Source: Methanobacterium veterum
GTDB taxonomy: Archaea; Methanobacteriota; Methanobacteria; Methanobacteriales; Methanobacteriaceae
Length of the DNA: 64,000 nt
Direction: 5' to 3'
NCBI RefSeq assembly: GCF_000745485.1
Contig: NZ_JQJK01000014.1
Span: forward strand, 124,001 to 188,000
The notes below the pieces were generated by a model, which was not told the origin of the DNA, ran no database searches, and worked only from the letters and a program-made list of their open reading frames with translations. The position numbers were made by a program, and so were the translations under genes. Within the stretch, counting starts at the first letter, position 1. Each line of letters opens with the position of its first letter. Positions 1 through 8,767 of this stretch are shown here, in pieces.

Positions 1-1347
1 GAGGGTATGGGATGCTATTTCAGCTTCTGGGCGGCGTTTAATATCTAAATATTGTACAGTACCTGGAATACGACCTAGTATGGCTATATGTGGGTTGTAC
101 ATGTTTTTAAGCAAGCTTAAGACGGATAATATAACTCCTATTACGATCCCTTCCAGTGCACCAATAAATAGCACGGTTAAAAGCGTTACAACTGCAACAG
201 TAAATTCTATCTTGTTGAAATTATAGATTTTACGGAAATGGGGAATATCAACCAGGCCCCTTATTACATACAGTACAATGGCAGCTAGTATGGCTTGAGG
301 CAAGTTGTAAAATACTCCTGTAAATAAAACCAGAACTAATAAAAGTACTAGTCCAGATACCCCTCCAGCAAGTTGGGTTTTTGCTCCGCTTTCGTCAGCT
401 ACTGCGGTTCTTGATAGGGTTCCACTTATTGGCAGCCCCTGGAAAAGGCCCACAGCTACATTAGATGCCCCCAAAGCCAGCAGTTCCTGGTTTTTATCAA
501 CTTTATAGTTGTTTTTAGCAGCATATTCAGAGGCGAATATATACCCTTCCACATAACTTACAAGAAAAACAGTCACTGCTAGAGTGATCAGGATATTAAT
601 ATCTATCAAAGTGGGATCTGGAACTATCAAAGCAGGCAATCCTTGAGGAAGGCTCCCTACTATTTTTACACCTAAAGAAGCTAAATTAGCCAGAGTAACG
701 ACTGCAATTGACCCTAAAACAAGGAACAAAGTATTGGGTAGTTTAGGAAATTTTTTAGTGGCTAAAATTAAAAAAAGAATTCCACCGATACCAATGGCAA
801 GAGTAGCAGGGTTGACCTGGTTAATATGCATGAAAAGATAATACATACGGTTAAAAAAAGTCCCTGAGCCTCCAGGTATTCCAAGTAATGTGGGGAGCTG
901 TCCCGAGGCAATATATAAGGCTAAGCCTGCTAAAAATCCGGTTAAAACAGTTTTTGAAATAAATTTAATTATAAATCCTAATCTTAAAGCCCATGATATG
1001 AGTGCGAGAATCCCCACCATGACGGCTACAAGTGATGCCATCATGAAGTACTGGCCGGTATCTACAGCCATCAGAGAACCAATTGTAGAACCAACCAGTA
1101 TAGAAATAGTTGATGTAGGGCCGATAGACAGTTGTTTAGATGTCCCAAAAATCATGTAAACCAGTAAAGCGATCATTGCAGAATATAAACCAATTTCTGG
1201 AGGCAGCCCTGCTAGAGAAACGTATGCCATGGCTTCGGGTATTGTAAATGCCCCAACTGTAATTCCAGCAATAATATCTGGCCTTAACCATTCTTTATTG
1301 TACGATCTTGCCCACCGGGTTATTGGGAGTAATGATGAAACTTTCAT
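1..1347 (-). CDS. SulP-family anion transporter, C-terminus outside window
   Basis: The frame is open from an ATG at 1347 down to base 1, giving 449 residues without a stop. Near the N-terminus it reads EAMAYVSLAGLPPEIGLY, the SulP (SLC26) signature, followed by many hydrophobic segments. The last visible residues, LGRIPGTVQYLDI, match the stretch that joins the membrane part to the cytoplasmic STAS domain, so STAS should lie beyond the window. SulP proteins carry sulfate, bicarbonate or other anions across the cell membrane; the substrate cannot be told here. A GGAG lies nine bases before the start. Confidence 0.9.
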   Translation of the reverse strand, partial: MKVSSLLPITRWARSYNKEWLRPDIIAGITVGAFTIPEAMAYVSLAGLPPEIGLYSAMIALLVYMIFGTSKQLSIGPTSTISILVGSTIGSLMAVDTGQYFMMASLVAVMVGILALISWALRLGFIIKFISKTVLTGFLAGLALYIASGQLPTLLGIPGGSGTFFNRMYYLFMHINQVNPATLAIGIGGILFLILATKKFPKLPNTLFLVLGSIAVVTLANLASLGVKIVGSLPQGLPALIVPDPTLIDINILITLAVTVFLVSYVEGYIFASEYAAKNNYKVDKNQELLALGASNVAVGLFQGLPISGTLSRTAVADESGAKTQLAGGVSGLVLLLVLVLFTGVFYNLPQAILAAIVLYVIRGLVDIPHFRKIYNFNKIEFTVAVVTLLTVLFIGALEGIVIGVILSVLSLLKNMYNPHIAILGRIPGTVQYLDIKRRPEAEIASHTL

Positions 1348-1584
1348 GGTTTTAGTCTCCAATTTTGAGCCAAATTAAATTATAAAAGTTTTATCTCTCT
1401 TTTAATATGTGGGTCATTTTTGTTAAAAGTAATGTTCAATGTCAGGTTTATGGTTAAATTTGTGTATTTTCCAGTTGTATGAATATGGAAAATAAAGAAC
1501 AATGAATTAAATTTGTTTAAATATATTAAAATCAATTTTTTTCTATACTCTAATTTAACTCATGGATTTCCAGCAATTTTACAC

Positions 1585-1962
1585 CTAAAAAAATATAGGG
1601 TCATCTTTACGGGAATCTTCGGCCTGTTTTTTCTCTAATTCTTTCATTTTCTTTCTTACAGCGAGAATGAATCTAGTTGCATCTGCAGACCTAACTTTTC
1701 TAACGGTTATTTTGCCGCTGGTAAACCATATTCTAATTCTAGCATACCCATAAAAATCAGTATCTTTCTTTTTATAGATACGTACTATATTCTTATATAG
1801 AACCAGTCCGTCTTCCATCATTATGCCCGTAGGTGTCATAATTACCTTGTGCCTGTCACCGGTGACACTTAAATATTCATCGTCCCCATACTTTGACGTG
1901 GTTTTCTTTCGTTTTCTTTTTCTTTTATTAGGTATTTCAGATCCTTCCTTTTTTGACGGCAT
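1585..1962 (-). CDS. Hypothetical protein, basic N-terminus, PH-like fold possible
   Basis: 125 residues. The first 25 are very rich in Lys and Arg (KRKRKRKK). Residues 30-110 look like a compact beta-rich domain ending in a long helix (VRSADATRFILAVRKKM), the general outline of bacterial/archaeal PH-like domains, but no family motif is certain. The start has a clear GGAGG eight bases upstream. It stands alone between divergent or distant genes. The function is unknown; binding to nucleic acid or acidic lipid through the basic tail is only a guess. Confidence 0.7.
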   Translation of the reverse strand: MPSKKEGSEIPNKRKRKRKKTTSKYGDDEYLSVTGDRHKVIMTPTGIMMEDGLVLYKNIVRIYKKKDTDFYGYARIRIWFTSGKITVRKVRSADATRFILAVRKKMKELEKKQAEDSRKDDPIFF

Positions 1963-2396
1963 GATCAGTGCCTCCTCTACTAGAGTATATCATTGTCCTT
2001 AAAATTGTTTTGGAAATAATCTAAAAAACACTACAATATCTAATTTAAATCATCTATCACGTTAAAAAAATTATGATTCTGTATATAAAAAATAATAAAC
2101 TTTATTAAATATCTAATTTAAACAAATTCAGGATATCCTCAGCTTTAGATGCTTTATTAATTTATTTTTGGCATATTTTTTAATTAAAAGAGTATGTCTT
2201 AAGTTTTTATATGATTATAATGCATTAAATGGTTATTTTATTTTTAAAATATTTAATAACGTTTTTATTTTACAATTAACTTAACATATGTGTGTATTTT
2301 CATAATTTATTCGTATTAACCTTTAAAATAAGTAATAATCTTTTTATAATAGTTTAACATAACACCCTATGATCCTAAATTTGGATAATACTAATT
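1963..2396. other. AT-rich intergenic region, divergent promoters
   Basis: About 430 very AT-rich bases between two divergent genes. It must hold both promoters. Several TATA-like stretches are present, but I see no clear repeat, RNA fold or small gene. Confidence 0.5.
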
Positions 2397-3629
2397 ATGG
2401 AGGGGGTGAAAAAGATATTAAAACAGGTAACTAAATATGAAAAGAGAATTTCAGTTCTATTAATGGTTTTAAGCTTAGCTTTAATTTTTAATTTCTGCAT
2501 TAACAGTGCTTCGGCAGCTTCTGGCGATATTATTTATGTTAACGGTTCATCTGGAAATGATTCATGGGATGGTTTATCTGCAGCATGGACATCAGGTACA
2601 AACGGCCCGAAACTCAGCATTAAAAATGCGACAGGGACTGTAAACAGTGGTGGAACAGTTAGAATTGCAGATGGTAATTACAACGGAATAAACAACACTA
2701 AAATCAATATTAACAAGAACATGGCTATTATTGGCCAAAGTCAAACAGGTACTGTCATAAATGGGACTGATTCGGCGTGGATATTTAAGATCCAACCCGG
2801 TGCGACAGTTACAATCGAAAATTTAACCATCACAAATGGAAATGCATATAACGGTGGAGCTATTTACAATGCTGGAAATTTAACTGTTTCAGAAGGTAGG
2901 TTCACTGATAATCATGCATATGTTGCAGGCAGTGCTATTTACAATCATGGTACTTTGGCTGTGGTCTACAGCAGTTTCCTGAACAACGATGCAGATGGAG
3001 GTTATGGTGATCCTGCATATAACTTCGCTGCTGGAGCTATCTATAATGATGGTAATTTAACTGTAACTGATAGTTACTTCTCAGAAAACTGTGCAATGTA
3101 TGGTCATGGTGCAGCTATCCACAATAATGGTGTTTTAATCGTAACTGGCACTGATTTTATAGGTAACTCTGTCTATGGTTTGGGTGGGGCTATCTACAAT
3201 GATAATGCTTTGTTAATGGCTAACAGTAATTTCATTGCTAATGTTGCATATGCTGCAGGTGGTGCCATCTATAACATCGGTACTTTGGCTGTAACTGGCA
3301 GCAATTTCATGGGTAATGTTGCTTATGGTGCGTTTTATGCCCCGTATATCTCGACTGCTGGCGGTGCCATCTACAACGATTATGGTGGAACTTATACTGT
3401 GGACTCGTGTCAGTTTGCAGGAAACATTCCACAGGATATCTACAACAACACTGAAGCATCTTCAGGTTATGGCAGTGGTGTAATTACAGGCTCATCTGAT
3501 GTCCAGGGCGCCACTGTAAAAGCTGCAAACAAAACTATGCCTCTACAAAAAACAGGGATGCCTTTAATTGGATTTATATCTGCTGTTTTATTAGTTTTAG
3601 GCGGATCAGCTGTTTCAAAAAGAAGATAA
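2397..3629 (+). CDS. Secreted adhesin-like protein with Pmp/beta-helix repeats
   Basis: 410 residues. A signal peptide (hydrophobic run ending ...INSASA) is followed by a passenger with seven copies of a G-G-A-I-Y-N type repeat (GGAIYN, GSAIYN, AGAIYN, GAAIHN and so on), the chlamydial Pmp-type unit of parallel beta-helix adhesins common in Methanobacteriales. The C-terminus has KTGMP, a hydrophobic helix and SKRR, which resembles a cell-wall sorting signal. It is likely displayed on the pseudomurein wall. The start is unclear: ATG 2397 has no ribosome site before it, while the GGAGGGGGTGA at 2399-2409 lies just before an in-frame ATA at 2415. Confidence 0.88.
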   Translation: MEGVKKILKQVTKYEKRISVLLMVLSLALIFNFCINSASAASGDIIYVNGSSGNDSWDGLSAAWTSGTNGPKLSIKNATGTVNSGGTVRIADGNYNGINNTKININKNMAIIGQSQTGTVINGTDSAWIFKIQPGATVTIENLTITNGNAYNGGAIYNAGNLTVSEGRFTDNHAYVAGSAIYNHGTLAVVYSSFLNNDADGGYGDPAYNFAAGAIYNDGNLTVTDSYFSENCAMYGHGAAIHNNGVLIVTGTDFIGNSVYGLGGAIYNDNALLMANSNFIANVAYAAGGAIYNIGTLAVTGSNFMGNVAYGAFYAPYISTAGGAIYNDYGGTYTVDSCQFAGNIPQDIYNNTEASSGYGSGVITGSSDVQGATVKAANKTMPLQKTGMPLIGFISAVLLVLGGSAVSKRR

Positions 3630-3776
3630 TTTCTTTTTTCTATTTTTTTTAAGGTTGAATGTTTTAAATTGGATTTTATTTTTTTTTTTACATGACGCTT
3701 ACTGGGGACAGTTTGATTTATATATGCCTAAATTAATATAATTAATTAATACATTCTGAGTAAAGGGGGTGTTGGA

Positions 3777-4046
3777 ATGGGTTCTACCCAGGAAAACGCA
3801 ATGATAATTTTAAAAGCAATGGTGGAAGGGAGCAGAAAACGCGGAAGCGGCGATGCCATAAAAAGGATGACCAATCTCGAATGCGGCGAGATTAATGAGG
3901 GTATAGACTGCCTGGAAAAGATGCACCTGGTAAGAACGCTACCTGGTTGTAATACATTCAGGTATAAATTTTTGAATGTTATTCTGGAACCAGAAGGCTG
4001 CAGGTACTACAGTGATCACTTTGGAAAGATAAGGGACATCGCATAA
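3777..4046 (+). CDS. Small winged-helix-like protein
   Basis: 89 residues with a helix-helix-turn layout: KRMTNLECGEINEGIDCL looks like a recognition segment, followed by HLVRTLPGC as a possible wing. This is the size and shape of small archaeal winged-helix regulators, but no family is certain. GGGGGTG sits just upstream at 3765-3771, supporting the ATG. It lies alone downstream of the adhesin on the same strand, 147 bases away, and could control its own promoter. Confidence 0.65.
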   Translation: MGSTQENAMIILKAMVEGSRKRGSGDAIKRMTNLECGEINEGIDCLEKMHLVRTLPGCNTFRYKFLNVILEPEGCRYYSDHFGKIRDIA

Positions 4047-4267
4047 AAAAATATTATGGTGTTTCTTCGCTGAATGGCTAATTAAATCTCTATTTTTTCA
4101 TTTTAAACATATAAACTTCCTTAGATCTCTAATGCTTTGATAAGATTTACATTTTTTCCATTTTAAATATTTAAAAACATTACTTTAAAATTCAAAAAGA
4201 CTTTTTTAATAAATTTTGCCAGCAAAATATTAATTGAGATAAACAAATAATATATACTGGTGATTAG

Positions 4268-4552
4268 ATGGAAGTTATAACCTTTGTAGAGGGGAACGTC
4301 CCAATTTCAAAAATTAAAGAATTTGAATCAGATTATGAAAATTTAAAACAAAATGAGAAACCAGAAGGAATGATAGCGTCATATTTAATTCAGGATGCTG
4401 ATAGAAAGGGACGTTTTATAATTGAAACGGTATGGGTCAGTCAAGAAGCCTTAGATAAAATGGGAAATGAGCAGCTGGAAGTAGTTGAGTTATTTGAGAG
4501 ATCGGGGATTAGGCCTACTATAAGGGCGTATAATATGGTAAATAACTTTTAG
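4268..4552 (+). CDS. Small alpha/beta protein, possible ABM-type dimeric barrel
   Basis: 94 residues, beta-alpha-beta-beta-alpha in outline: MEVITFVEGN, a helix ISKIKEFESDYENLKQ, strands MIASYLIQD and GRFIIETVWVS, then a helix. This resembles the antibiotic-biosynthesis monooxygenase/dimeric alpha-beta barrel fold, but no catalytic residues can be named. A GGTGATTAG precedes the ATG. The gene is monocistronic. The function is unknown. Confidence 0.6.
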   Translation: MEVITFVEGNVPISKIKEFESDYENLKQNEKPEGMIASYLIQDADRKGRFIIETVWVSQEALDKMGNEQLEVVELFERSGIRPTIRAYNMVNNF

Positions 4553-4656
4553 ATTAATAATTCACCAGTTATCAGTTTAGAAAATATTTCTTTGTGTATT
4601 AATGATTAAATAATTCACACGAACTTATCATGCTGCGTTAAATAAATTTAATTTTT

Positions 4657-4796
4657 ATGTGGAAATTTGTCTTCTTTAGACTATTATCTGCTGCAAATGT
4701 TTCCACATTTTTAACTGTTGTGATAAATATCACTTTTATAATAGCTGTAAAAATACAATAGCTCTATTTCCAACTGTTTACTGGGAAAATTCCCAG
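4657..4796. other. Cluster of inverted repeats, possible structured RNA or control region
   Basis: Between two small genes lie several inverted repeats: ATGTGGAAA (4657-4665) with TTTCCACAT (4700-4708), with a small GTCT/AGAC hairpin inside the loop; GTGATA/TATCAC at 4720-4733; and CTGGGAA/TTCCCAG at 4781-4796. The surrounding intergenic sequence is otherwise plain AT. It could be a small RNA, a leader of the gene at 4889, or operators. No known RNA family is recognised. Confidence 0.35.
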
Positions 4797-4888
4797 AGTA
4801 ATTTAAATTATTTGAATATGTTGCAAGATACAGCTATGTACTTCAGTTTAAATAAGTGTAAATAGCATTAAAATTAGATGTGTGTAAC

Positions 4889-5320
4889 ATGAATGAACAT
4901 AAACAGGTAGAAGTTGAAATAGATGAAGATTTTTGTATTCTTGTAGACGAAGGCCTAGAAGATGTCATTAAAAATTTCTTTCACTGGGAAATTGAAACAT
5001 GCAACTGCTGTATTGACTACAAGGAGTCGACATGGATCGAGTTCTGCGATTTTGAAGATTGGAAAAAATTTTTAGAGCTTGCATTACGCAACAACATTGA
5101 AGTCAAAGGCGCAGAGCCTGAACGCGAAACTCTATGGGATTTTCTCCAGGTAAAAAGCAATGTAAAATTAGTTTTCGGTGAAGAACTCATAGATGATCCC
5201 AATAAAGAAGACGGTGTTTTAGGTACAGGTGTCCTTGTAATTTGTGTGGGCTTAATGTTTCCAAAAGAACTGTTGGGTGACTTTAAAGAGTTGTTGTTTG
5301 AAGTTCTGCCGATGGAATAG
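4889..5320 (+). CDS. Hypothetical acidic protein
   Basis: About 143 residues and strongly acidic. I place the start at ATG 4889 (MNEHKQ); a GTG at 4880 would add three residues. It contains ETCNCCIDYKES, with three Cys close together that might bind metal or be redox active, and an aromatic-rich segment WIEFCDFEDWKKFLEL. No family is recognised. It follows a 330-base region rich in inverted repeats. Confidence 0.6.
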   Translation: MNEHKQVEVEIDEDFCILVDEGLEDVIKNFFHWEIETCNCCIDYKESTWIEFCDFEDWKKFLELALRNNIEVKGAEPERETLWDFLQVKSNVKLVFGEELIDDPNKEDGVLGTGVLVICVGLMFPKELLGDFKELLFEVLPME

Positions 5321-5496
5321 GGTATTGATTTTTGAATGGTGTTGGAATCTTTTAATTTTCAAAAGATTTCTAAATTATTTTAAACATTATTTTTTTATTT
5401 AAAGCTGTACAATTAATCAAATATTTTGACTATTTGTAGGGCAATCCTAAAAATTATACGTTAGATGTTCAATAATGGAACATGGACGTGTGAAAA

Positions 5497-5892
5497 ATGT
5501 TAACTGAATTTTTTGGAAATTATCCTAGAATTAGAGTAATCGACCTCCTGCTTTCGCACCCTTACACTGAATACACTAAAATAGACATTGCAGAGTGTTC
5601 GGGCGTGGCACGTGGAACTTTATATGGATTTTTTGAGGAATTAACTAAATATAAATTAATTAAACCCACAAGAAAAATAGGAAATACTCAATTGTATTCT
5701 ATAGATATGGATTCTCAGGTTGTAAAGGCTTTAAGTGCATTTCAAATTTTGCTGGCTTCTAAAGTGATTGAAAACGAATTGGAAGGGTCTCATGGAAAAG
5801 TAGCGGATATAAATGGGCTTTTCAAGGACATAGATAATATATTTGAAGACGAGATGAGTACTAGATCTAACAGTACAGACCATAAACTTTAA
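5497..5892 (+). CDS. Winged-helix transcriptional regulator
   Basis: 131 residues. Residues 10-75 form a winged helix: RIRVIDLLLSHP, TKIDIAECSGVARGTLYGFF as the helix-turn-helix, KYKLIKPTRKIGNTQLYSI as the wing. The C-terminal third is helical and may dimerise. This is the MarR/ArsR-like archaeal type. The ligand and targets are unknown. It lies upstream of the accessory island that begins with the hairpin array and HicBA, and might be a local regulator. Confidence 0.75.
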   Translation: MLTEFFGNYPRIRVIDLLLSHPYTEYTKIDIAECSGVARGTLYGFFEELTKYKLIKPTRKIGNTQLYSIDMDSQVVKALSAFQILLASKVIENELEGSHGKVADINGLFKDIDNIFEDEMSTRSNSTDHKL

Positions 5893-6166
5893 TTAGGGAC
5901 ATATTACTTGAAGAATATTCGAAAATCCTTTGGAAAAAGATGTGTTTAAATATCTTTTTTATGATATTGCATTAGTTTTAATAAATGGAACTATTAATAT
6001 ATTAAATTGTAGAAGATAATTGAATGATTTTTCCGTGATTTATGGAAACCAAAGTTGAAGTTTTAGAAATTCTGGAAAATGATATTCCATGTTTAAAAAA
6101 GTTTTTCATGTTGAGGAACCTGCAGTTTCAAAACATAAAAAAATAAATTTTTTTGGAGGTTGAAGT

Positions 6167-6368
6167 AAATCTCTTCGAGATTTTCTGAACACTCGAAAAT
6201 TTTATAAAAATTTTCGGTGTTTGTGAAGCAAGCTTCACAACCGTAAAAACCGAAGGTTTTTACATGCCCCGAAATCCTCGAAAACGAAGTTTTCGGGGTC
6301 GAGGAAATTATATTTCCTCCGGTTAGAAAATACTATGAATTTCGAGGGCCACAAAATCGTAGATTTTG
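6167..6368. repeat. Array 1 of seven short hairpins with three-base loops
   Basis: Seven inverted repeats in about 200 bases, each of different sequence. Stems (loop): 6167-6183 (TTC), 6194-6216 (ATA), 6221-6240 (AA), 6243-6263 (GAA), 6279-6295 (GAA), 6301-6319 (TAT), 6352-6368 (GTA). Stems are 7-10 bp; six of seven loops are exactly three bases. The fifth is nested inside CCCCGAAA/TTTCGGGG. The stretch is bounded by two similar segments, TTTTGGAGGTTGAA near 6152 and TTTTGGAGGTTAAA near 6365. The last hairpin ends in the ribosome site (GGAGG, 6368-6372) of hicB. Confidence 0.8.
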
Positions 6369-6379
6369 GAGGTTAAATA

Positions 6380-6601
6380 ATGAAATATAAAGTCTCTGTA
6401 GTAATAGAAAAGGATGAAGATGGATATTTTGCATTTAGTCCTGAGATTCAGGGTTGTTATGCTCAAGGTGAAAGTTACGAAGAAGTTATAGAAAACATTA
6501 AAGATGCTATTCGTCTCAATATAGAAGATATGATGGAAAGCGATGAAGTGATTCCCAAAATTGAATCCATTAGCTTGACTTCTCTGGAAGTAGAAGTATG
6601 A
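6380..6601 (+). CDS. hicB: HicB-family antitoxin
   Basis: 73 residues: the partial RNase H-like HicB fold, with the family landmarks DEDGYFAFSPEIQGCYAQG and SYEEVIENIKDAI. It has no added DNA-binding domain, so it matches the short antitoxin form. HicB binds and blocks HicA. GGAGG at 6368-6372 is well placed, but it overlaps the foot of the last hairpin of the array, which could affect translation. Its end overlaps the hicA start by four bases (ATGA), so the two are translationally coupled. Confidence 0.9.
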   Translation: MKYKVSVVIEKDEDGYFAFSPEIQGCYAQGESYEEVIENIKDAIRLNIEDMMESDEVIPKIESISLTSLEVEV

Positions 6602-6828
6602 GTGAAAAACTTCCTCGAGTAACTGCAGATAAAGTTATAAAAGTATTAGAACGTGCCGGATTTGCTCTGGCGCGCCAAAGTGGAAGCCATAAAATTTATA
6701 AAAATGATGAAGGTGTGCGTGTTACGGTTCCTTATCATTCTGGAAAAATTCTTCACCCTAAACTGTTAAAAAGCATACTTAGAGATGCTGATTTAACTGC
6801 AGATCAGTTTAAAGAACTATTAAACTAA
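6598..6828 (+). CDS. hicA: HicA-family mRNA interferase toxin
   Basis: 76 residues with the dsRBD-like HicA fold. The motif RQSGSHKIYKN carries the catalytic His (GSHKIY), followed by VTVPYHSGKILHPKLLKSIL, as in active family members. HicA cuts mRNA in a translation-linked way unless bound by HicB. It overlaps hicB by four bases. The antitoxin-first order is one of the two usual arrangements. Confidence 0.92.
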   Translation: MSEKLPRVTADKVIKVLERAGFALARQSGSHKIYKNDEGVRVTVPYHSGKILHPKLLKSILRDADLTADQFKELLN

Positions 6829-6837
6829 TTGCATATT

Positions 6838-7083
6838 TTAAAAGTCTTCAAAATTAATATCATTTAAAACTAACATTTTTTTCTCTTCCTCATCAATTAC
6901 AACAATCAACCGCTCATCTAAGCGTATCAATTCAGCGAGAGGCTTACCATTAATTTCAGCGTTTAATTTTCTTATTTTCCAGTTATTTTCGATTAACCAG
7001 CTCTTCATGTCTTCAGACATCTCTTTTTGAGGAATTTCTTTATTAGATCGCCCATTTTCTTTGTAATTGATTATCATTGGCAT
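6838..7083 (-). CDS. Hypothetical small protein
   Basis: 81 residues, converging on hicA with nine bases between their ends. It has a mixed alpha/beta outline (MIINYKENGRS, SEDMKSWLIENNWKI, LIVVIDEEEKKMLVL). No family is recognised. It shares a 114-base divergent promoter region with the gene at 7198, where an inverted repeat lies. It could belong to the toxin-antitoxin neighbourhood, but nothing in the protein shows this. Confidence 0.5.
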   Translation of the reverse strand: MPMIINYKENGRSNKEIPQKEMSEDMKSWLIENNWKIRKLNAEINGKPLAELIRLDERLIVVIDEEEKKMLVLNDINFEDF

Positions 7084-7110
7084 TTTCTCTCACCTAAGTC
7101 TTCTTGACAA

Positions 7111-7157
7111 TTAGACATGTTGTAATACTATTATTTATACTTTGCCTAAATGTCTAA
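7111..7157. promoter_or_regulatory. Inverted repeat in a divergent promoter, candidate operator
   Basis: TTAGACAT at 7111-7118 and ATGTCTAA at 7150-7157 form a perfect 8-bp inverted repeat around a TATA-like TTATTTATAC, between the genes ending at 7083 (minus) and starting at 7198 (plus). A third, weaker half-site (AAAGACTAAA) follows near 7172. This layout suits a dimeric repressor acting on a shared promoter. Confidence 0.4.
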
Positions 7158-7197
7158 AGGGAAAGAATACTAAAAGACTAAACGGAAAAAGATAAAC

Positions 7198-7449
7198 ATG
7201 TCTATTAACCTATTTTATAACATGGAAACCCTTGAAAACGAAGAATTTCTCCAAAAATGGAAAAAATCAAATAAATCACAGAAAAGAGTCTCGATCATGG
7301 ATGAAGCATTTGAGTTTGCCAGTCAAAAAGCGTTTGAGGACTTTGGGATTAGCCAGTCTTCTTTTAGTATGGAAATTTCGAAATTAATTTTGATTGCTAA
7401 GGAGTGTATTGAGAAAGAGAAAATAAATAATCTAAATTTTAATCATTAA
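7198..7449 (+). CDS. Hypothetical small helical protein
   Basis: Up to 83 residues, mostly helical and charged; the C-terminal half (FGISQSSFSMEISKLILIAK) could hold a helix-turn-helix. There is no clear ribosome site before ATG 7198, and an in-frame ATG at 7222 is an equal candidate. It is divergent from the gene at 7083 across the possible operator, and converges with the HEPN-like gene. The function is unknown. Confidence 0.4.
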   Translation: MSINLFYNMETLENEEFLQKWKKSNKSQKRVSIMDEAFEFASQKAFEDFGISQSSFSMEISKLILIAKECIEKEKINNLNFNH

Positions 7450-7526
7450 TTAACATTTAGTTGATTAGAATACAAATTGTCGAGATATTTCAGTTAATTG
7501 ACATCTTTCTATCAATGTTATTTAAA

Positions 7527-8726
7527 TTATTGGAATGATATTTCGAGTTTTTTCCTAAATGGTTGCCTTAAATCTTTCGATGGGCTTAATGGAGGTACTC
7601 TCAATCTTAAATAATTTAATAGAACATCTTGCAAAAATTTCTCAGATTCTTCAAGATCATCCCAATTTTCTAAAAGTTGATGAACATTCATACCTCTTAA
7701 ATATGAAGCTTTTCTAATTTTATCTAAAGTTTCTTTTGCACTTAAACCCAGTAGTGGTGCTATATTTTCAGCCATACGCTCGTTACGGCCTTTTACTGGC
7801 AAACGGTTGGGATTTGAAAGTGCCCCTTTAAGCTGATTTAAACGTTTTTTATCGGATTTTAGAGTTTCAATACTGTTTGCAGTTTTAATTATCATAGCAA
7901 TTTCGTCTTTACTAAGTAAAGGATCGGGGGTGCTGTCGAAAATATTTTCAACAGTAGCCCAAAGCATCGAAATACGACTTGGCATACATTTTTCAATGTA
8001 GGTTTGATTGATACCGCGAGCCGCAATTTTAACCTTTTCAGGGAAAAAAGGAAACATTTTCATTTTTTCTTTATCCCAAGAGTTTAGAGAAAAAAGCATT
8101 CTTTCTTGAGGTCCAGTAGAAACTGTTGGGTTCATTCGGGGTATTAAAGCAAAATCATAATGTTGTATAGCAAAACCGACATTTAATGAAATTGCAAGAT
8201 AATCTAAAAGAACTTGTAATTTATCAATTACTTCATTTCTATCTAATTCGTTGATAGAATCTATTTGTACAGAGATCTCAAATGTTAAAGGGCAATTTGC
8301 ATCAGGATGTGCAGGACAATTACCTAAAGTAAATTCCCATCCTTCAAAAATACCATCCAAACTGTTAATAAGATCATTTAGATGGAATATCCTTTCGTCA
8401 GGTGACCTACCACCTAATGCAGCGCATTTAGCGCGTATAAGTGTACCTATTGGTTCTTTCTGGTAATTTGATTGCTTAATAACTTTTTTAATGGCTTCTT
8501 TATCTGATGTGACTATTTCAACTCTTTCCCCTGTAGAAAAATTTCTAAAGAATATTAAAAATTTATCTTTGTTTGAGGGTTTAAGTAATTCTTCAAGATC
8601 TATTTCAAGATTGAGTTTGGAAAACCAATTATCTACGCTTTCAGCAGTAATGCTTGAAAAGGGCCAATACATTTCAATTCTGTATCCTTTTTCAAGTAAC
8701 TCAATTACTCTTTCATTATCTTTCAT
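7527..8726 (-). CDS. HEPN-like protein, candidate RNase effector of a TIR/2TM operon
   Basis: 399 residues. The N-terminal 240 are an unknown alpha/beta domain with a Cys/His patch (GNCPAHPDANCP). The C-terminal 150 look like an Apea-type HEPN domain: SRISMLWATVENIF matches the helix before the active site, and SYLRGMNVH carries R344-x4-H349, the R-x4-6-H motif of HEPN ribonucleases. HEPN proteins often cut RNA in toxin and antiviral systems. It is the last gene of a three-gene minus-strand operon, 41 bases after the TIR gene. The HEPN call rests on motif and neighbours, not on a profile search. Confidence 0.6.
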   Translation of the reverse strand: MKDNERVIELLEKGYRIEMYWPFSSITAESVDNWFSKLNLEIDLEELLKPSNKDKFLIFFRNFSTGERVEIVTSDKEAIKKVIKQSNYQKEPIGTLIRAKCAALGGRSPDERIFHLNDLINSLDGIFEGWEFTLGNCPAHPDANCPLTFEISVQIDSINELDRNEVIDKLQVLLDYLAISLNVGFAIQHYDFALIPRMNPTVSTGPQERMLFSLNSWDKEKMKMFPFFPEKVKIAARGINQTYIEKCMPSRISMLWATVENIFDSTPDPLLSKDEIAMIIKTANSIETLKSDKKRLNQLKGALSNPNRLPVKGRNERMAENIAPLLGLSAKETLDKIRKASYLRGMNVHQLLENWDDLEESEKFLQDVLLNYLRLRVPPLSPSKDLRQPFRKKLEISFQ

Positions 8727-8767
8727 TTATCATCATCTTTTCATTTTAATTGTATAAATTACTCATT

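Noticed and set aside
6042..6146. A 34-codon plus-strand frame (METKVEVLEILEND...) before hairpin array 1
   Set aside because: Too short, no clear ribosome site, no recognisable family; may be a gene remnant but cannot be supported.
6167..6368. CRISPR array in the hairpin regions
   Set aside because: The palindromes all differ in sequence, have no constant repeat-spacer spacing and no cas genes are near.
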